From Proteobacteria bacterium 005FR1 (GTDB lineage: Bacteria > Pseudomonadota > Gammaproteobacteria > Pseudomonadales > Cellvibrionaceae), in the NCBI GenBank assembly GCA_026192395.1, contig WACF01000001.1, positions 2,168,309 to 2,232,308 of the forward strand: 64,000 nucleotides of DNA. Direction: 5' to 3'. Position numbers and translations under genes: made by a program. The first letter of the stretch is position 1. The number at the start of each line of letters is the position of its first letter. The notes under the pieces were generated by a model that worked only from the letters and a program-made list of their open reading frames with translations, was not told the origin of the DNA and did no database searches. Positions 36,978 to 45,334 of the stretch are shown here, piece after piece.

Positions 36978-38417
36978 ATGCACAGCAACAAGAAATTCTT
37001 TGCGGTCGCTCTGTCCGCCCTTCTTCTCGTGGGTTTTATCGCTACCAGTCTGATCAGCTATTACGTTGCCAAGGACTCCACTGGCCGGCAGCTCCAGGAG
37101 CAGATGCTGCCCCTGACCAGCGACAACATCTACTCCGAAATCCAGCGCGACCTGCTGCAGCCGGTGCTGATTTCCTCGCTGATGGCCAACGACACTTTCG
37201 TGAACGAATGGGCGCGCGGCGGTGAGGGGGATCCTCAACGAATGGCCAACTACCTGGCCCACATCCGCCAGAAATATAACGCAATCACCTCCTTCTTCGT
37301 TTCCGAAAAGACCCGCAACTACTATCACCCGAGCGGCATCATCAAGCAGGTAGACCCTTCCGACACCGCAGACGCCTGGTATTTTCGCGCACGCGAATCC
37401 AGTGACGAGTACGAAATCAATATCGACCGGGATACCGCCGACCCGAGCCGGCTGAGCATCTTTGTAAACTACCGGATCATCGATCAAAGCGGTCGCTTCA
37501 TTGGCATCACCGGAGTCGGCCTGTCCCTCAATACCGTCGCAGAGTTGATTGAAAATTACCAGAAGCGTTACGGCCGCGAAATTTTCTTCGTCAACCGCGA
37601 GGGTGACATCACCCTGCGCAGCAGCAACTTCGACGAGCAGCTGCATTTGAAGAACAGGGACGGGCTGAATCGACTTTTCACGCGCGTACTTACCAGTCCC
37701 AGCGCGTCGGTCAGCTACGAGCTGGAAAACGGCAACACGGTTTACCTGAATAGTCGGCTTGTCCCGGAGTTCGACTGGTTTCTGGTCGTGGAGCAGATCA
37801 ACGACCCCGCAACGGAGCGAATCGAAGGTGCCTTGCTGGTGAACGTTCTGATTTCGGTGGGAATAAGCGTGGTGGTGCTGCTGATCGCCTATTTCACCGT
37901 GGCTGGTTATCAGCGGCGCCTGGAAACCATGGCCACCCAGGACAAACTCACGGGCGCCACCAATCGCCAAGTCTTCGATGTGATTTTCAATCGTGCAGCA
38001 AAGCGAGCCGATCGCGCAGGCACTCCCTTATCGCTGATCGCCATGGACATCGATAACTTTAAGGACATCAATGACACCTATGGTCATCAACGCGGCGACG
38101 AGGTGATTCGCGCTGTGGCGCAAGTCATCGAAGAACAAGTCAGGGAAGTGGACACGCTTTGCCGCTGGGGCGGGGAGGAATTCGTGCTGCTACTGGAGAA
38201 CTGCGACCGTGATCAGGCTTTCGATGTTGCGGAAAAGATTCGACGTGCAGTTGCCGAACACACCTTTCGCTTTGGCGCCGACATGAAATCGGTCACCGTC
38301 AGCCTTGGTGTGGCTGAGCGCCGAAAGAACGAAAGCCAGGATTCACTGCAGAGCCGCTGCGATCACGCGATGTATCGCTCCAAAGGCGAAGGGCGCAACC
38401 GAGTGAACCGGGGCTAG
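36978..38417 (+). CDS. Membrane-bound diguanylate cyclase with dCache sensor
   Basis: TM1 at about 8-30, a periplasmic sensing region at 31-285 with dCache-type motifs (AWYFRARES, INIDRDTADPSRLSIFVNYRI), TM2 at 287-309, then a GGDEF domain (320-479). The active signature GGEEF (398-402) and the inhibitory I-site REVD (389-392, five residues before) are both present, so active, product-inhibited c-di-GMP synthesis is expected. It faces an unknown periplasmic ligand. With fimX and the PilZ-like protein this window has three c-di-GMP components. Confidence 0.92.
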   Translation: MHSNKKFFAVALSALLLVGFIATSLISYYVAKDSTGRQLQEQMLPLTSDNIYSEIQRDLLQPVLISSLMANDTFVNEWARGGEGDPQRMANYLAHIRQKYNAITSFFVSEKTRNYYHPSGIIKQVDPSDTADAWYFRARESSDEYEINIDRDTADPSRLSIFVNYRIIDQSGRFIGITGVGLSLNTVAELIENYQKRYGREIFFVNREGDITLRSSNFDEQLHLKNRDGLNRLFTRVLTSPSASVSYELENGNTVYLNSRLVPEFDWFLVVEQINDPATERIEGALLVNVLISVGISVVVLLIAYFTVAGYQRRLETMATQDKLTGATNRQVFDVIFNRAAKRADRAGTPLSLIAMDIDNFKDINDTYGHQRGDEVIRAVAQVIEEQVREVDTLCRWGGEEFVLLLENCDRDQAFDVAEKIRRAVAEHTFRFGADMKSVTVSLGVAERRKNESQDSLQSRCDHAMYRSKGEGRNRVNRG

Positions 38418-38440
38418 TGCAGTAGAACGGGGCCAGCATG

Positions 38441-38986
38441 CTAGCGTCGAACGGGTCGTTTATTCAGTTTACGCTGAAGTGTCCGTCGATGCATGCCAAG
38501 CGCGCGGGCGGTCGCTGAGATGTTACCTTCATGCTCCTGCAGCACCCGCTGGATATGCTCCCATTCCAGGCGGTCCACCGACGGCGGTGTAAACGCTTCC
38601 ACCGGCCCCGCCTCCACATGGCCCGAATCCGAAAAGGCCGCCAGTATCTCATCCACATCGGCCGGCTTACACAGATAATTGTGAGCGCCCTGCTTTATCG
38701 CTTCCACCGCGGTAGCGATGCTGGAGTATCCAGTGAGCATGACTACCTGCATCCGCGGCTGCAGCGCCAGGAGTTCCGGTAGCAACTGCAAACCGGAGGA
38801 CTCGGCAAGCTTCAGATCAAGAATGGCCTTGCCGAACTCGCGCTCCCGCGCAGCCGCCAGCGCCTGTCCAGCAGTGTTTGCGGCAGTAACGGAAAAGCCA
38901 CGGCGCTCCAGCGCCCGCGTCAAAATCGCAGTCAGCGACAGATCGTCGTCCACCACCAACACACTCTGTTGACTGCTTTTGTTCAC
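38441..38986 (-). CDS. regA: Redox response regulator RegA/PrrA/RoxR type
   Basis: 181 residues: receiver domain (VLVVDDD, phosphoacceptor D57, K109 region CKPAD) and a short Fis-type helix-turn-helix at the end, GNISATARALGMHRRTLQRKL, the nearly invariant RegA recognition helix. Partner of the kinase upstream, 10 bases away. RegA-type regulators adjust respiration, carbon fixation and metal/oxygen genes to redox state. Same operon as regB. Confidence 0.93.
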   Translation of the reverse strand: MNKSSQQSVLVVDDDLSLTAILTRALERRGFSVTAANTAGQALAAAREREFGKAILDLKLAESSGLQLLPELLALQPRMQVVMLTGYSSIATAVEAIKQGAHNYLCKPADVDEILAAFSDSGHVEAGPVEAFTPPSVDRLEWEHIQRVLQEHEGNISATARALGMHRRTLQRKLNKRPVRR

Positions 38987-38996
38987 CTTGTCCTCG

Positions 38997-40283
38997 TCAG
39001 TGCTTCAAAGGCAAGTCTATGGTCAGCCGGGTTCCACCAGACTCCCGGTCTACCAGCGTCATTGTGCCACCGTATCGAGCAATGGTGGCATTGGACAGAA
39101 AAATGCCCAAACCGAGCCCCCTGCCCTTCGTGGTCACAAAGGGCTGCCCCAACTGCTCTTTGATCGAGGCGGGCATGCCTTCGCCGTCGTCTTCGATAAT
39201 GACGGTGAAGCGGCGATCATCCCAGCGCATGTCCACCGTGACTTCTTCACGCGCCGCATCGGCCGCATTGTTCAGGAGATTGGTGATCGCTTGTTCGACA
39301 GTGGAGTGGTAAGCGACCATCAGTTCCCGGTCTTGCTCCTGTATCGTGACCCGCGCTTTGACTTGCGGGCGCAACAGCATCCAACGCTCGATTATTCGTT
39401 TGCAGTAGTCACCGACGGTGCGCCTCTCAAGGTGTTGGCCCTGATTTGATTCGGCACGCCGCACCAGATCCTTGAGCGTATGAGTGCACAGGTCCACCTG
39501 CTTCGAGAGCACTTCAATATCTTTTTCCAGCGTCTCGTTGCCACCATAGTCGTGGGCCATTTCCTTGATCAGCAATCTCATGGTGGTTAAGGGCGTGCCG
39601 AGCTCGTGCGCCGTGCCGGCTGCGAGAGTCGCCACCGCGAGTACCTGTTCGTCGCGCAGGTTTTCTTCCCGGTATTCATTCAGCTGTGCCTGCTGTTGCT
39701 TCAGGGCGTTGGACATCCGGACAACGAAGAAAGTGATCAGGCCGGCGCTGACGATGAAGTTGAACCACATCCCGAGAACATGGGCGTTGAGCGGCGCTTC
39801 CGGCATATCGGCCGTGGTATGCACATGCGCGCCTGCGACCGGACTGATGTCAGGGATGGGCACGTGGTAGAACAAAAGCAGCGTGTAACACAGCACGGAC
39901 AGCAAGGCGAGTGCCCAGGTAAAGCGCCATGGCAAGGTGGCGCTGGAGATACTGAGCGGAACGAGATAATAAAAAACGAAGGGATTACTGCCGCCGCCGG
40001 AAAAATAAAACAGAAAGGTAACGCCCAGTATGTCCAGCAGAATCTGAACAAAGAATTCCGCCGACGTCACCGTCCAGGACTGACGAAGTCGCCACCAGGT
40101 GCCGAGATTGAAAATTATGATCAGAACGAGAATGGAAGTGATCGCGACGTAGGGCAGTGCCAACTCGAAGCCCCACCACGCCACGCCTGTCCCAAACACC
40201 AGACAGGCCACCAGCACCCAGCGCACCATCAACAGCCTGCGAAGATTTTGCTTGGGAGCGGCGATTCCAGGGATCGATTTCAT
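38997..40283 (-). CDS. regB: Redox sensor histidine kinase RegB/PrrB/RoxS type
   Basis: 428 residues. Six membrane helices in the N-terminal half; the quinone-binding heptad GGGSNPF (96-102) lies in the third loop, as in RegB. The phosphorylated His is H226 (HELGTPL). C266 (KQVDLCTHT) fits the redox-active cysteine of RegB (C265). C-terminal HATPase with N, G1 and G2 boxes. It should sense the ubiquinone pool and phosphorylate RegA. Homology is to the P. aeruginosa RoxS / Rhodobacter RegB group. Confidence 0.93.
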   Translation of the reverse strand: MKSIPGIAAPKQNLRRLLMVRWVLVACLVFGTGVAWWGFELALPYVAITSILVLIIIFNLGTWWRLRQSWTVTSAEFFVQILLDILGVTFLFYFSGGGSNPFVFYYLVPLSISSATLPWRFTWALALLSVLCYTLLLFYHVPIPDISPVAGAHVHTTADMPEAPLNAHVLGMWFNFIVSAGLITFFVVRMSNALKQQQAQLNEYREENLRDEQVLAVATLAAGTAHELGTPLTTMRLLIKEMAHDYGGNETLEKDIEVLSKQVDLCTHTLKDLVRRAESNQGQHLERRTVGDYCKRIIERWMLLRPQVKARVTIQEQDRELMVAYHSTVEQAITNLLNNAADAAREEVTVDMRWDDRRFTVIIEDDGEGMPASIKEQLGQPFVTTKGRGLGLGIFLSNATIARYGGTMTLVDRESGGTRLTIDLPLKH

Positions 40284-40362
40284 CTTGGGTGGTGCATGGG
40301 AATAAAGAACCGAAAATGACCGAAGGGCAGTCGTTAGGACCGCAGTGTGAATTCACCGCAAC

Positions 40363-40469
40363 GCGTAGATGGACGGGTACTACTTTTCCGTTCCATGGGG
40401 CCATCCCTGGCCCCGTCCCGCTCCATCCATGGACCTAGTCACTCCAAAGCAGCACCCGGCCATCTACGC
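40363..40469 (-). repeat. Structured palindromic intergenic element, copy 2
   Basis: 107 bases, reverse orientation relative to copy 1 at 30258-30368. Outer arms 40364-40378 and 40454-40468 pair at 14 of 15 positions; their sequence is different from that of copy 1 except next to the core. The 75-base core (40379-40453) matches copy 1 at about 60 of 75 positions, with at least one compensatory pair change in the central hairpin and an invariant GGGGCC/GGCCCC hairpin. It lies between regB and the TonB receptor, next to a heptamer repeat. Confidence 0.75.
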
Positions 40470-40510
40470 AAAGCTGCGTCGTGGCTTCTCCCAGCTACCG
40501 CTGCCGTTCT

Positions 40511-40561
40511 CGTCTCACGTGCTCACGTCTCACGTCTCACGTCTCACGTCTCACGTCTCAC
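40511..40561. repeat. Heptamer tandem repeat (CGTCTCA)
   Basis: One CGTCTCA, one 8-base variant, then five perfect CGTCTCA copies end to end, followed by CATGATT. It lies five bases from the stop codon of the TonB receptor (40566). A seven-base unit does not keep frame, so length variation would alter any read-through but not the receptor itself. Confidence 0.9.
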
Positions 40562-40565
40562 ATGA

Positions 40566-42674
40566 TTAATAAACATAACTGAAACCAAAGCGAACGTTCC
40601 GCCCCATTCCCGGCAGCCGATCACCCGGGGGCACATCAGCATTGGCCACGCGATTGTAGCCATTGAGATGGATCTCGTATCCCTTGTCCAACAGATTGTC
40701 GACGCCGAATACCATCTGTACGTTCGAGTTCAACTGCCAGCGCGCATTGAAGTTTAGCAGGCCGTAGCCGGCAGTGGGCTGCTCGTTGTTGAAGGAGGCC
40801 ACCTTATCCTGCTCCGCCGCGAGCTCCGAGCTTACACTGAAGTCCCAGTCTTCGAAACGGGCCCCGAGCGTAAGCGTATGAGTCAGCGGTGCAATGCGGT
40901 AAAGATTGTCAGAGACGTCATCGCGTTTCCCCCGCACGTAACTCAGATTTCCGCGGTAGTAGAATCGACCGCCGAATTCGCCGTGATAGCCAAGGTCGGC
41001 GCCGTAAAGGCTCGCATCCACATTGGCGAATTGCAGCGCCGGCTGTCCGCCCATCAGCATGGAGGCCATGTTGGCCTGCATGGCCAGGGGCGAGTCGATG
41101 CTCGAGGAACCCTGAATGTAGTCCTCCACTTCACGGTAGAAAGCCTGGAACGAGAAGCTGATGGAATTTCGAAACACATCAAGACCCAGATTCAGCTCGT
41201 GCGCCACTTCGCTGTCCAGATCCAGATTGCCAAGATAGTTGCGCCCGTCGGCCAGGCCGCCGGTGGACTGCAGCGGCACCCACAGATAGAGCTCCTGATA
41301 GCTCGGTGCACGGGTTTTTTGTGCGACGCCGGCGGAGATGGTGGCATGGCTCGAAAGGTCATAGGCGACTTTCGCCACCAGATCGGTGTTGCTCTCATCG
41401 CGACTGCGATCCGCGGTGTTGAAGGCCATCGCCAGTGGCATGGTGTTCATGGCCACCATGGGCGGCGCGCCGGCAGCGCTGACCCGACCGGCATCCGCTT
41501 CCCACTCGTTGAGCCGCGCCCCCAGCTCCCATGAAAGCGGCCCCTCTCTGCGCACCCATTCAGCAAACAGCCCGGTGATGGATTTCTCCACATCATTGAA
41601 GTTGTGGAGAAAAAAGGCGAGATTGTGCGGGTCGGTGATTTCGGCATCGTGGAAGGTGCTGGAGTAGTCCAGGCCGATAGCAAGTTCGCCCTGCGCAAAA
41701 GGTCCGCTCAGACCAAGTTTGGCATGCTCGTGTTCGCCCACCGCATAGGTGAAGCGCCGCATGGACATGGTCATCGGGCCCATGCTCATGGTGGGAGCCG
41801 GACGGTGTTCGTAGTTGTTCATCCCGTGTGCAATGTCCTGCACACCGAAGCCGACCCTGAGCTCCCACTCGCCGACGCGGCGGTAAGCTTCCAGATGAGC
41901 GCTGTCGCTGTCGATGAAGATGATGTCCATCGGCAGGGCGGCAGTGCCGGTATCGCCGGTGTTGGTGCGGCTGGCCTCCAGTTCAAACCCGGACGCATCG
42001 CCGCGAAATCCGTAAAAAGCGCTCAGCCGCTGGCGATCGAAAAAGGTGTTGGGGATATCGCCGTCGGCGAACTCCTGGTCGTCGCCATTCTGGTAGGTAT
42101 AGGTAAATCCACCCTTGTGACGATCATTGGCCAGGTAGCCCAGTGCCGAGGCATGCACACCCGAGGCGTTGCTGTTGTAGAGCGTGTTTGCCTGAAAATG
42201 CGTCTTCAGCTCACCACTTTCGGCGAATTCGCCTTGACGGCTGACCACCGCCACGTGGCCGCCGAGAGTCTCCTGTCCGGCGCTTACCGAGGCAATGCCG
42301 CGACTGGCCGAGAGGCTTTTCAGGTTTGCACCGGGCACCGCGGAAAGCGGCGCGTCCATGGCATTGGGTCCGCCGGCAATCTGCGGAAGGCCGTCGACGC
42401 TGACGCTGATTCGGTCACCGCTGGCTCCGCGATATTGCGGAAGCGCTGTCAGCGGTCCGTTGCGATTGAGATTGGCGCCCGGCACGGCTTTGAGGAAATC
42501 CCCGGTATTGGCCACGCGCAGCGCGTCACCTTCAAGTGTCACCCGGTTCTCCACCAACTTCGACTCACCAACGATAACGATTTCGTCGATGGTATTCTGG
42601 GCCTGCGCCAGCGGGGCGGCGGCGCAAATGGCTAGCGCCAGGGGCTTGTACAGACAGCGGCGTATCTCGGACAT
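40566..42674 (-). CDS. TonB-dependent outer-membrane receptor, Met-rich (copper-receptor-like)
   Basis: 702 residues: signal peptide ending AQA, plug domain with IDEIVIVGES (TonB-box-like) and a 22-strand barrel ending in FGFSYVY. Three Met-rich loops stand out (TMSMGPMTMSM; MVAMNTMPLAMAF; MQANMASMLMGG) plus GEHEHAK. Met/His clusters in such loops suggest copper, as in OprC-type receptors, but the mature protein has no Cys, so the OprC Cys-containing site is absent. A RegA-box-like palindrome lies 60-77 bases before the start, and regBA is downstream. Confidence 0.85.
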   Translation of the reverse strand: MSEIRRCLYKPLALAICAAAPLAQAQNTIDEIVIVGESKLVENRVTLEGDALRVANTGDFLKAVPGANLNRNGPLTALPQYRGASGDRISVSVDGLPQIAGGPNAMDAPLSAVPGANLKSLSASRGIASVSAGQETLGGHVAVVSRQGEFAESGELKTHFQANTLYNSNASGVHASALGYLANDRHKGGFTYTYQNGDDQEFADGDIPNTFFDRQRLSAFYGFRGDASGFELEASRTNTGDTGTAALPMDIIFIDSDSAHLEAYRRVGEWELRVGFGVQDIAHGMNNYEHRPAPTMSMGPMTMSMRRFTYAVGEHEHAKLGLSGPFAQGELAIGLDYSSTFHDAEITDPHNLAFFLHNFNDVEKSITGLFAEWVRREGPLSWELGARLNEWEADAGRVSAAGAPPMVAMNTMPLAMAFNTADRSRDESNTDLVAKVAYDLSSHATISAGVAQKTRAPSYQELYLWVPLQSTGGLADGRNYLGNLDLDSEVAHELNLGLDVFRNSISFSFQAFYREVEDYIQGSSSIDSPLAMQANMASMLMGGQPALQFANVDASLYGADLGYHGEFGGRFYYRGNLSYVRGKRDDVSDNLYRIAPLTHTLTLGARFEDWDFSVSSELAAEQDKVASFNNEQPTAGYGLLNFNARWQLNSNVQMVFGVDNLLDKGYEIHLNGYNRVANADVPPGDRLPGMGRNVRFGFSYVY

Positions 42675-42734
42675 GATCTCCCATCCTCATCTCACACGTT
42701 GGGACAGGGTATCGGCTGAGACGCTTTTTGAGGA

Positions 42735-42751
42735 TGCGACAAATTGTCGCA
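42735..42751. promoter_or_regulatory. RegA/PrrA-like operator palindrome
   Basis: TGCGACAA-A-TTGTCGCA is a perfect 17-base palindrome upstream of the TonB receptor (start 42674). It contains GCGAC-N5-GTCGC, which fits the RegA/PrrA/RoxR binding form GCGNC with variable spacer and GNCGC. The regB-regA pair is the next locus downstream on the same strand. It is the only occurrence I noticed in the window. Confidence 0.5.
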
Positions 42752-42764
42752 GGTGTGCCGGAGC

Positions 42765-43805
42765 TCAGAGCTGGTATTTGCGCAGCGCTGCCCGCAGCTG
42801 GTGGTAGGTGATCCCCAGGAAGTCCGCCGTCTTGCGCTGGTTGAACTGACAGCGGGCGTAGGCCCTTTGCAACAGATCCCTCTCTATGGTTTGCAGGTGT
42901 GTTTTCAGATCTGTCTCGGCAGCGACGAATTCTTCCAGGCAGTCGCGATGCGGCTGGCCTGGTGAGGACTCGGAGTTGGTCAATGTGGGCGGCTCATCGT
43001 TTCTGGCCGGCGACTCGTCCAAACGGTAGGGCGAATCGAAGGGATCAAAGATAATGTTTTCGATGGCGGCGTCGGGATCGATGCTGCGATAAACCGCCCG
43101 CTCCACGACGTTTTTCAACTCGCGCACGTTGCCTGGCCAGGAATAATTTTGGAGCTCGAGCTTCGCGCGAGCCGAAAATCCGGGGAAGTATTCCCGACGC
43201 ATTTCCTTCACCATGCCGAGGGCGAAGAAGTCGGCAAGCAGAGGGATGTCTTCGCGACGCTGCCGCAGGGGTGGCAGCGTGATGACATCGAAAGCCAGCC
43301 GGTCCAGCAAGTCGCTGCGGAATTTATTGGCCGCCGCCAGCGAAGGCAGATCTCCGTTGGTGGCGGCTACCAGCCGCACGTCCACTTCAACCAGGCGGTC
43401 GCCGCCGACCCTGAGCAGCTCGCCGTATTCGATAACCCGCAGAATCTTCTCTTGGACTTGGACCGAGGTGGTGGCGAGCTCATCGAGAAACAGCGTGCCT
43501 CCGTCAGCCCGTTCGAAATAGCCCTTGTGCTGGCGAGTGGCGCCGCTGAACGCGCCGGCTTCGTGGCCGAAGAGCTCGGAGTCCAGCAGGCTTTCGCTAA
43601 TGGCGGCGCAGTTGAGCTTGAGAAAGGGCTGACCCCAGCGCTCCGACAGGAAGTGCAGGCGTGCAGCGATCAGCTCCTTGCCGGTCCCCCGCTCACCGAC
43701 GATCAGCACCGGCTTGTTGAGCGCTGCTATCCGCGAAACCTGCTCCTGAACCTCCAGGATTGCACTGGATTCCCCGATCATTCGCTCGGATCGCTCCGTC
43801 TGCAT
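42765..43805 (-). CDS. pspF: PspF-type sigma-54 enhancer-binding activator
   Basis: 346 residues, AAA+ sigma-54 activator with no receiver domain, the PspF build. Walker A GERGTGKE (near 37-44), the sigma-54 loop as GAFSGA (T to S in the second position), Walker B GGTLFLDELA, R-finger region and a C-terminal Fis-type helix-turn-helix (NQRKTADFLGITYHQLRAALR). PspF activates psp promoters and is held off by PspA. Divergent to pspA with 247 bases between, including a sigma-54 promoter. The ~60-residue linker before the HTH is longer than in E. coli. Confidence 0.93.
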   Translation of the reverse strand: MQTERSERMIGESSAILEVQEQVSRIAALNKPVLIVGERGTGKELIAARLHFLSERWGQPFLKLNCAAISESLLDSELFGHEAGAFSGATRQHKGYFERADGGTLFLDELATTSVQVQEKILRVIEYGELLRVGGDRLVEVDVRLVAATNGDLPSLAAANKFRSDLLDRLAFDVITLPPLRQRREDIPLLADFFALGMVKEMRREYFPGFSARAKLELQNYSWPGNVRELKNVVERAVYRSIDPDAAIENIIFDPFDSPYRLDESPARNDEPPTLTNSESSPGQPHRDCLEEFVAAETDLKTHLQTIERDLLQRAYARCQFNQRKTADFLGITYHQLRAALRKYQL

Positions 43806-43940
43806 TGAATCAATCTCTCGCCAACAGTTGGTTTATTTAACCAGATAGTGGTGCCTTTGACCAATCGAGAATTCTTCGATTTAGGTGCCAGGACGGAATA
43901 TTTCTCTTAATATCAGACATTTACAAACAGATGAGTTGGT

Positions 43941-43956
43941 TGGCACACCCTTCGCA
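43941..43956 (+). promoter_or_regulatory. Sigma-54 promoter of the psp operon
   Basis: TGGCACA-CCCT-TCGCA: the GG (-24) and GC (-12) are at the required spacing (GG at 2-3, GC at 14-15); the only departure from TTGC is a C at the second T. It is about 97 bases before the pspA ATG. A TGGTT...AACCA palindrome at 43829-43843 may be part of the upstream PspF site. PspF as neighbour supports the assignment. Confidence 0.75.
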
Positions 43957-44052
43957 ATAAGGCGGGGGACACAACATGTCGGAAGCGGTAGATGCTTCTG
44001 ACGACTACAAGACCCACCCGGGCCCAGCCCGGACCAGGAACCGAGGTGACAC

Positions 44053-44748
44053 ATGGGCATTTTTTCGAGAATCAGCGACATCATCAACGCCAACATCAAC
44101 GCCTTGCTCGACTCGGCGGAAAACCCGGAGAAGATGATTCGCCTGGTGATCCAGGAAATGGAAGAGACGTTGGTGGAGGTACGCACCAACTCCGCCAAGC
44201 TGCTGGCGGAGAAAAAGGAGCTGCTGCGCCGCAATGAGCGCCTGCAGAAACAGGCCGAAGACTGGCAGCGGAAGGCAGAGCTGGCGCTCGGCAAAAACCG
44301 TGAGGATCTCGCTAAAGCCGCGCTGGTAGAGAAGTCCACCGTGAACGACTTGATCGAAGTGATCGGCCAGGACCTGCACAAGCTGGACGAGACGCTGGAG
44401 CGACTCACCGAGGAAATCGAGCAGCTGCAGGCAAAACTCAACGACGCCAAGGCCCGCCAGAAGGTCATTACCATGCGCACCCGCGCTACGCAGTCCCGGG
44501 TGTCCGTCAACCAGCGCCTGAACGACCGCAGCTACGACAGCGCGATGAGCAAGCTCGATTACTTCGAGCAGAAGATCGAGCAGATGGAGAGCCAGATTGA
44601 GGCCGACAACATCGGTCGACCCGGTCTGCACAGCGAGTTTGAAGAGCTCGAGATGCAGGACAAGATCGATCAGGAGCTGCAGGCGCTGAAAGCCCGCGTT
44701 CAGGGTGAACAAGCGGCAGCGAGCAAGCCTGAATCCAAAGAAGACTGA
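44053..44748 (+). CDS. pspA: Phage shock protein A
   Basis: 231 residues, almost all coiled coil, ESCRT-III-like. N-terminal MGIFSRISDIINANINALLDSAENPEKMIRL-like segment is the membrane-binding helix a0 plus the conserved NPEKMI. It shields the inner membrane when proton motive force drops and holds PspF in check. Good ribosome site (GAGGTGACAC before ATG). The last ~15 residues are a Lys/Glu tail. Confidence 0.96.
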   Translation: MGIFSRISDIINANINALLDSAENPEKMIRLVIQEMEETLVEVRTNSAKLLAEKKELLRRNERLQKQAEDWQRKAELALGKNREDLAKAALVEKSTVNDLIEVIGQDLHKLDETLERLTEEIEQLQAKLNDAKARQKVITMRTRATQSRVSVNQRLNDRSYDSAMSKLDYFEQKIEQMESQIEADNIGRPGLHSEFEELEMQDKIDQELQALKARVQGEQAAASKPESKED

Positions 44749-44777
44749 TTACGGCTACAGATGAAGGAGACGGGGAA

Positions 44778-44990
44778 ATGGAGCAGCTCAATTCAACAGC
44801 CATGCTGCTCGCGGCGACGCTGACGCTCACCGCTCTTTCCCTGGGCAGGGATGCAAGCTTGAAGATGTACCGGGATGCTGACGGGCTTTGCGCGATCGAG
44901 ACGGAAGCCCCGAGAGCCATGCGGATTGAACTCAGGATTCGCGGCAACTACCTGGTCTGGGTGAGCTGTTCAGCACCAGGGCAACTGTAA
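44778..44990 (+). CDS. Small hypothetical protein in the psp operon
   Basis: 70 residues, ATG at 44778 with GGAGACGGGGAA upstream, 29 bases after pspA. The N-terminal part is hydrophobic (AMLLAATLTLTALSLG), then a mixed region with two cysteines (C38, C64) and LRIRGNYLVWVS. No known Psp component has this sequence. Could be membrane associated. Coding status rests on ribosome site, position and orientation. Confidence 0.5.
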   Translation: MEQLNSTAMLLAATLTLTALSLGRDASLKMYRDADGLCAIETEAPRAMRIELRIRGNYLVWVSCSAPGQL

Positions 44991-45025
44991 GAAGTGACTG
45001 CAACAACCAAAAAAGGGAGATCACC

Positions 45026-45175
45026 ATGAAACTCATCAGCCATGAACAACGCGCCAAAGTCAGACTGCGATTCGAAATCGCCACCTCCGCCATTCTGGCA
45101 ACTGTGCTGGTAAGCACATTGGTTCTGGTTAGCACGCCCGGATACCTGGCGGCAGCTCATCAGATGCTGGCTTGA
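45026..45175 (+). CDS. Small single-pass membrane protein in the psp operon
   Basis: 49 residues with a strong AGGGAGA site before the ATG. Positively charged N-terminus (MKLISHEQRAKVRLRFEI), then one hydrophobic helix (ATSAILATVLVSTLVLVS) and a short tail; N-in topology expected. Not recognised. Its place between pspA and pspB, its size and the ribosome site suggest a small Psp accessory subunit. A hairpin-rich stretch (45205-45261) follows. Confidence 0.65.
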   Translation: MKLISHEQRAKVRLRFEIATSAILATVLVSTLVLVSTPGYLAAAHQMLA

Positions 45176-45204
45176 GGCGGCAAAGCAAGCGTATGTCGAG
45201 CAGA

Positions 45205-45261
45205 GTGCTGCCACTTGCAAAGGCCCCTTAAAAGGCCCCTTGCAAAGAAAAAGGGCAGCAC
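45205..45261 (+). other. Structured intercistronic element before pspB
   Basis: GTGCTGCC (45205-45212) pairs with GGCAGCAC (45254-45261), enclosing a repeat of AAGGCCCCTT and two TTGCAA boxes (45215-45220, 45240-45245). No T-run follows, so termination is unlikely. It may stabilise or process the transcript between the small genes and pspB. Confidence 0.45.
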
Positions 45262-45334
45262 AGAAAATGGTCGGGCGTCCCCCGCCGAAAAGCAATAAGC
45301 AACCCTAAGGCTCATCCAAACGAAGGGCTAATCA

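Noticed and set aside
40511-40561. CRISPR array
   Set aside because: Seven-base units without spacers; a microsatellite, not repeat-spacer structure.
43975-44053. Small gene before pspA
   Set aside because: An ATG lies there but without a ribosome site, and the frame runs through pspA out of phase.
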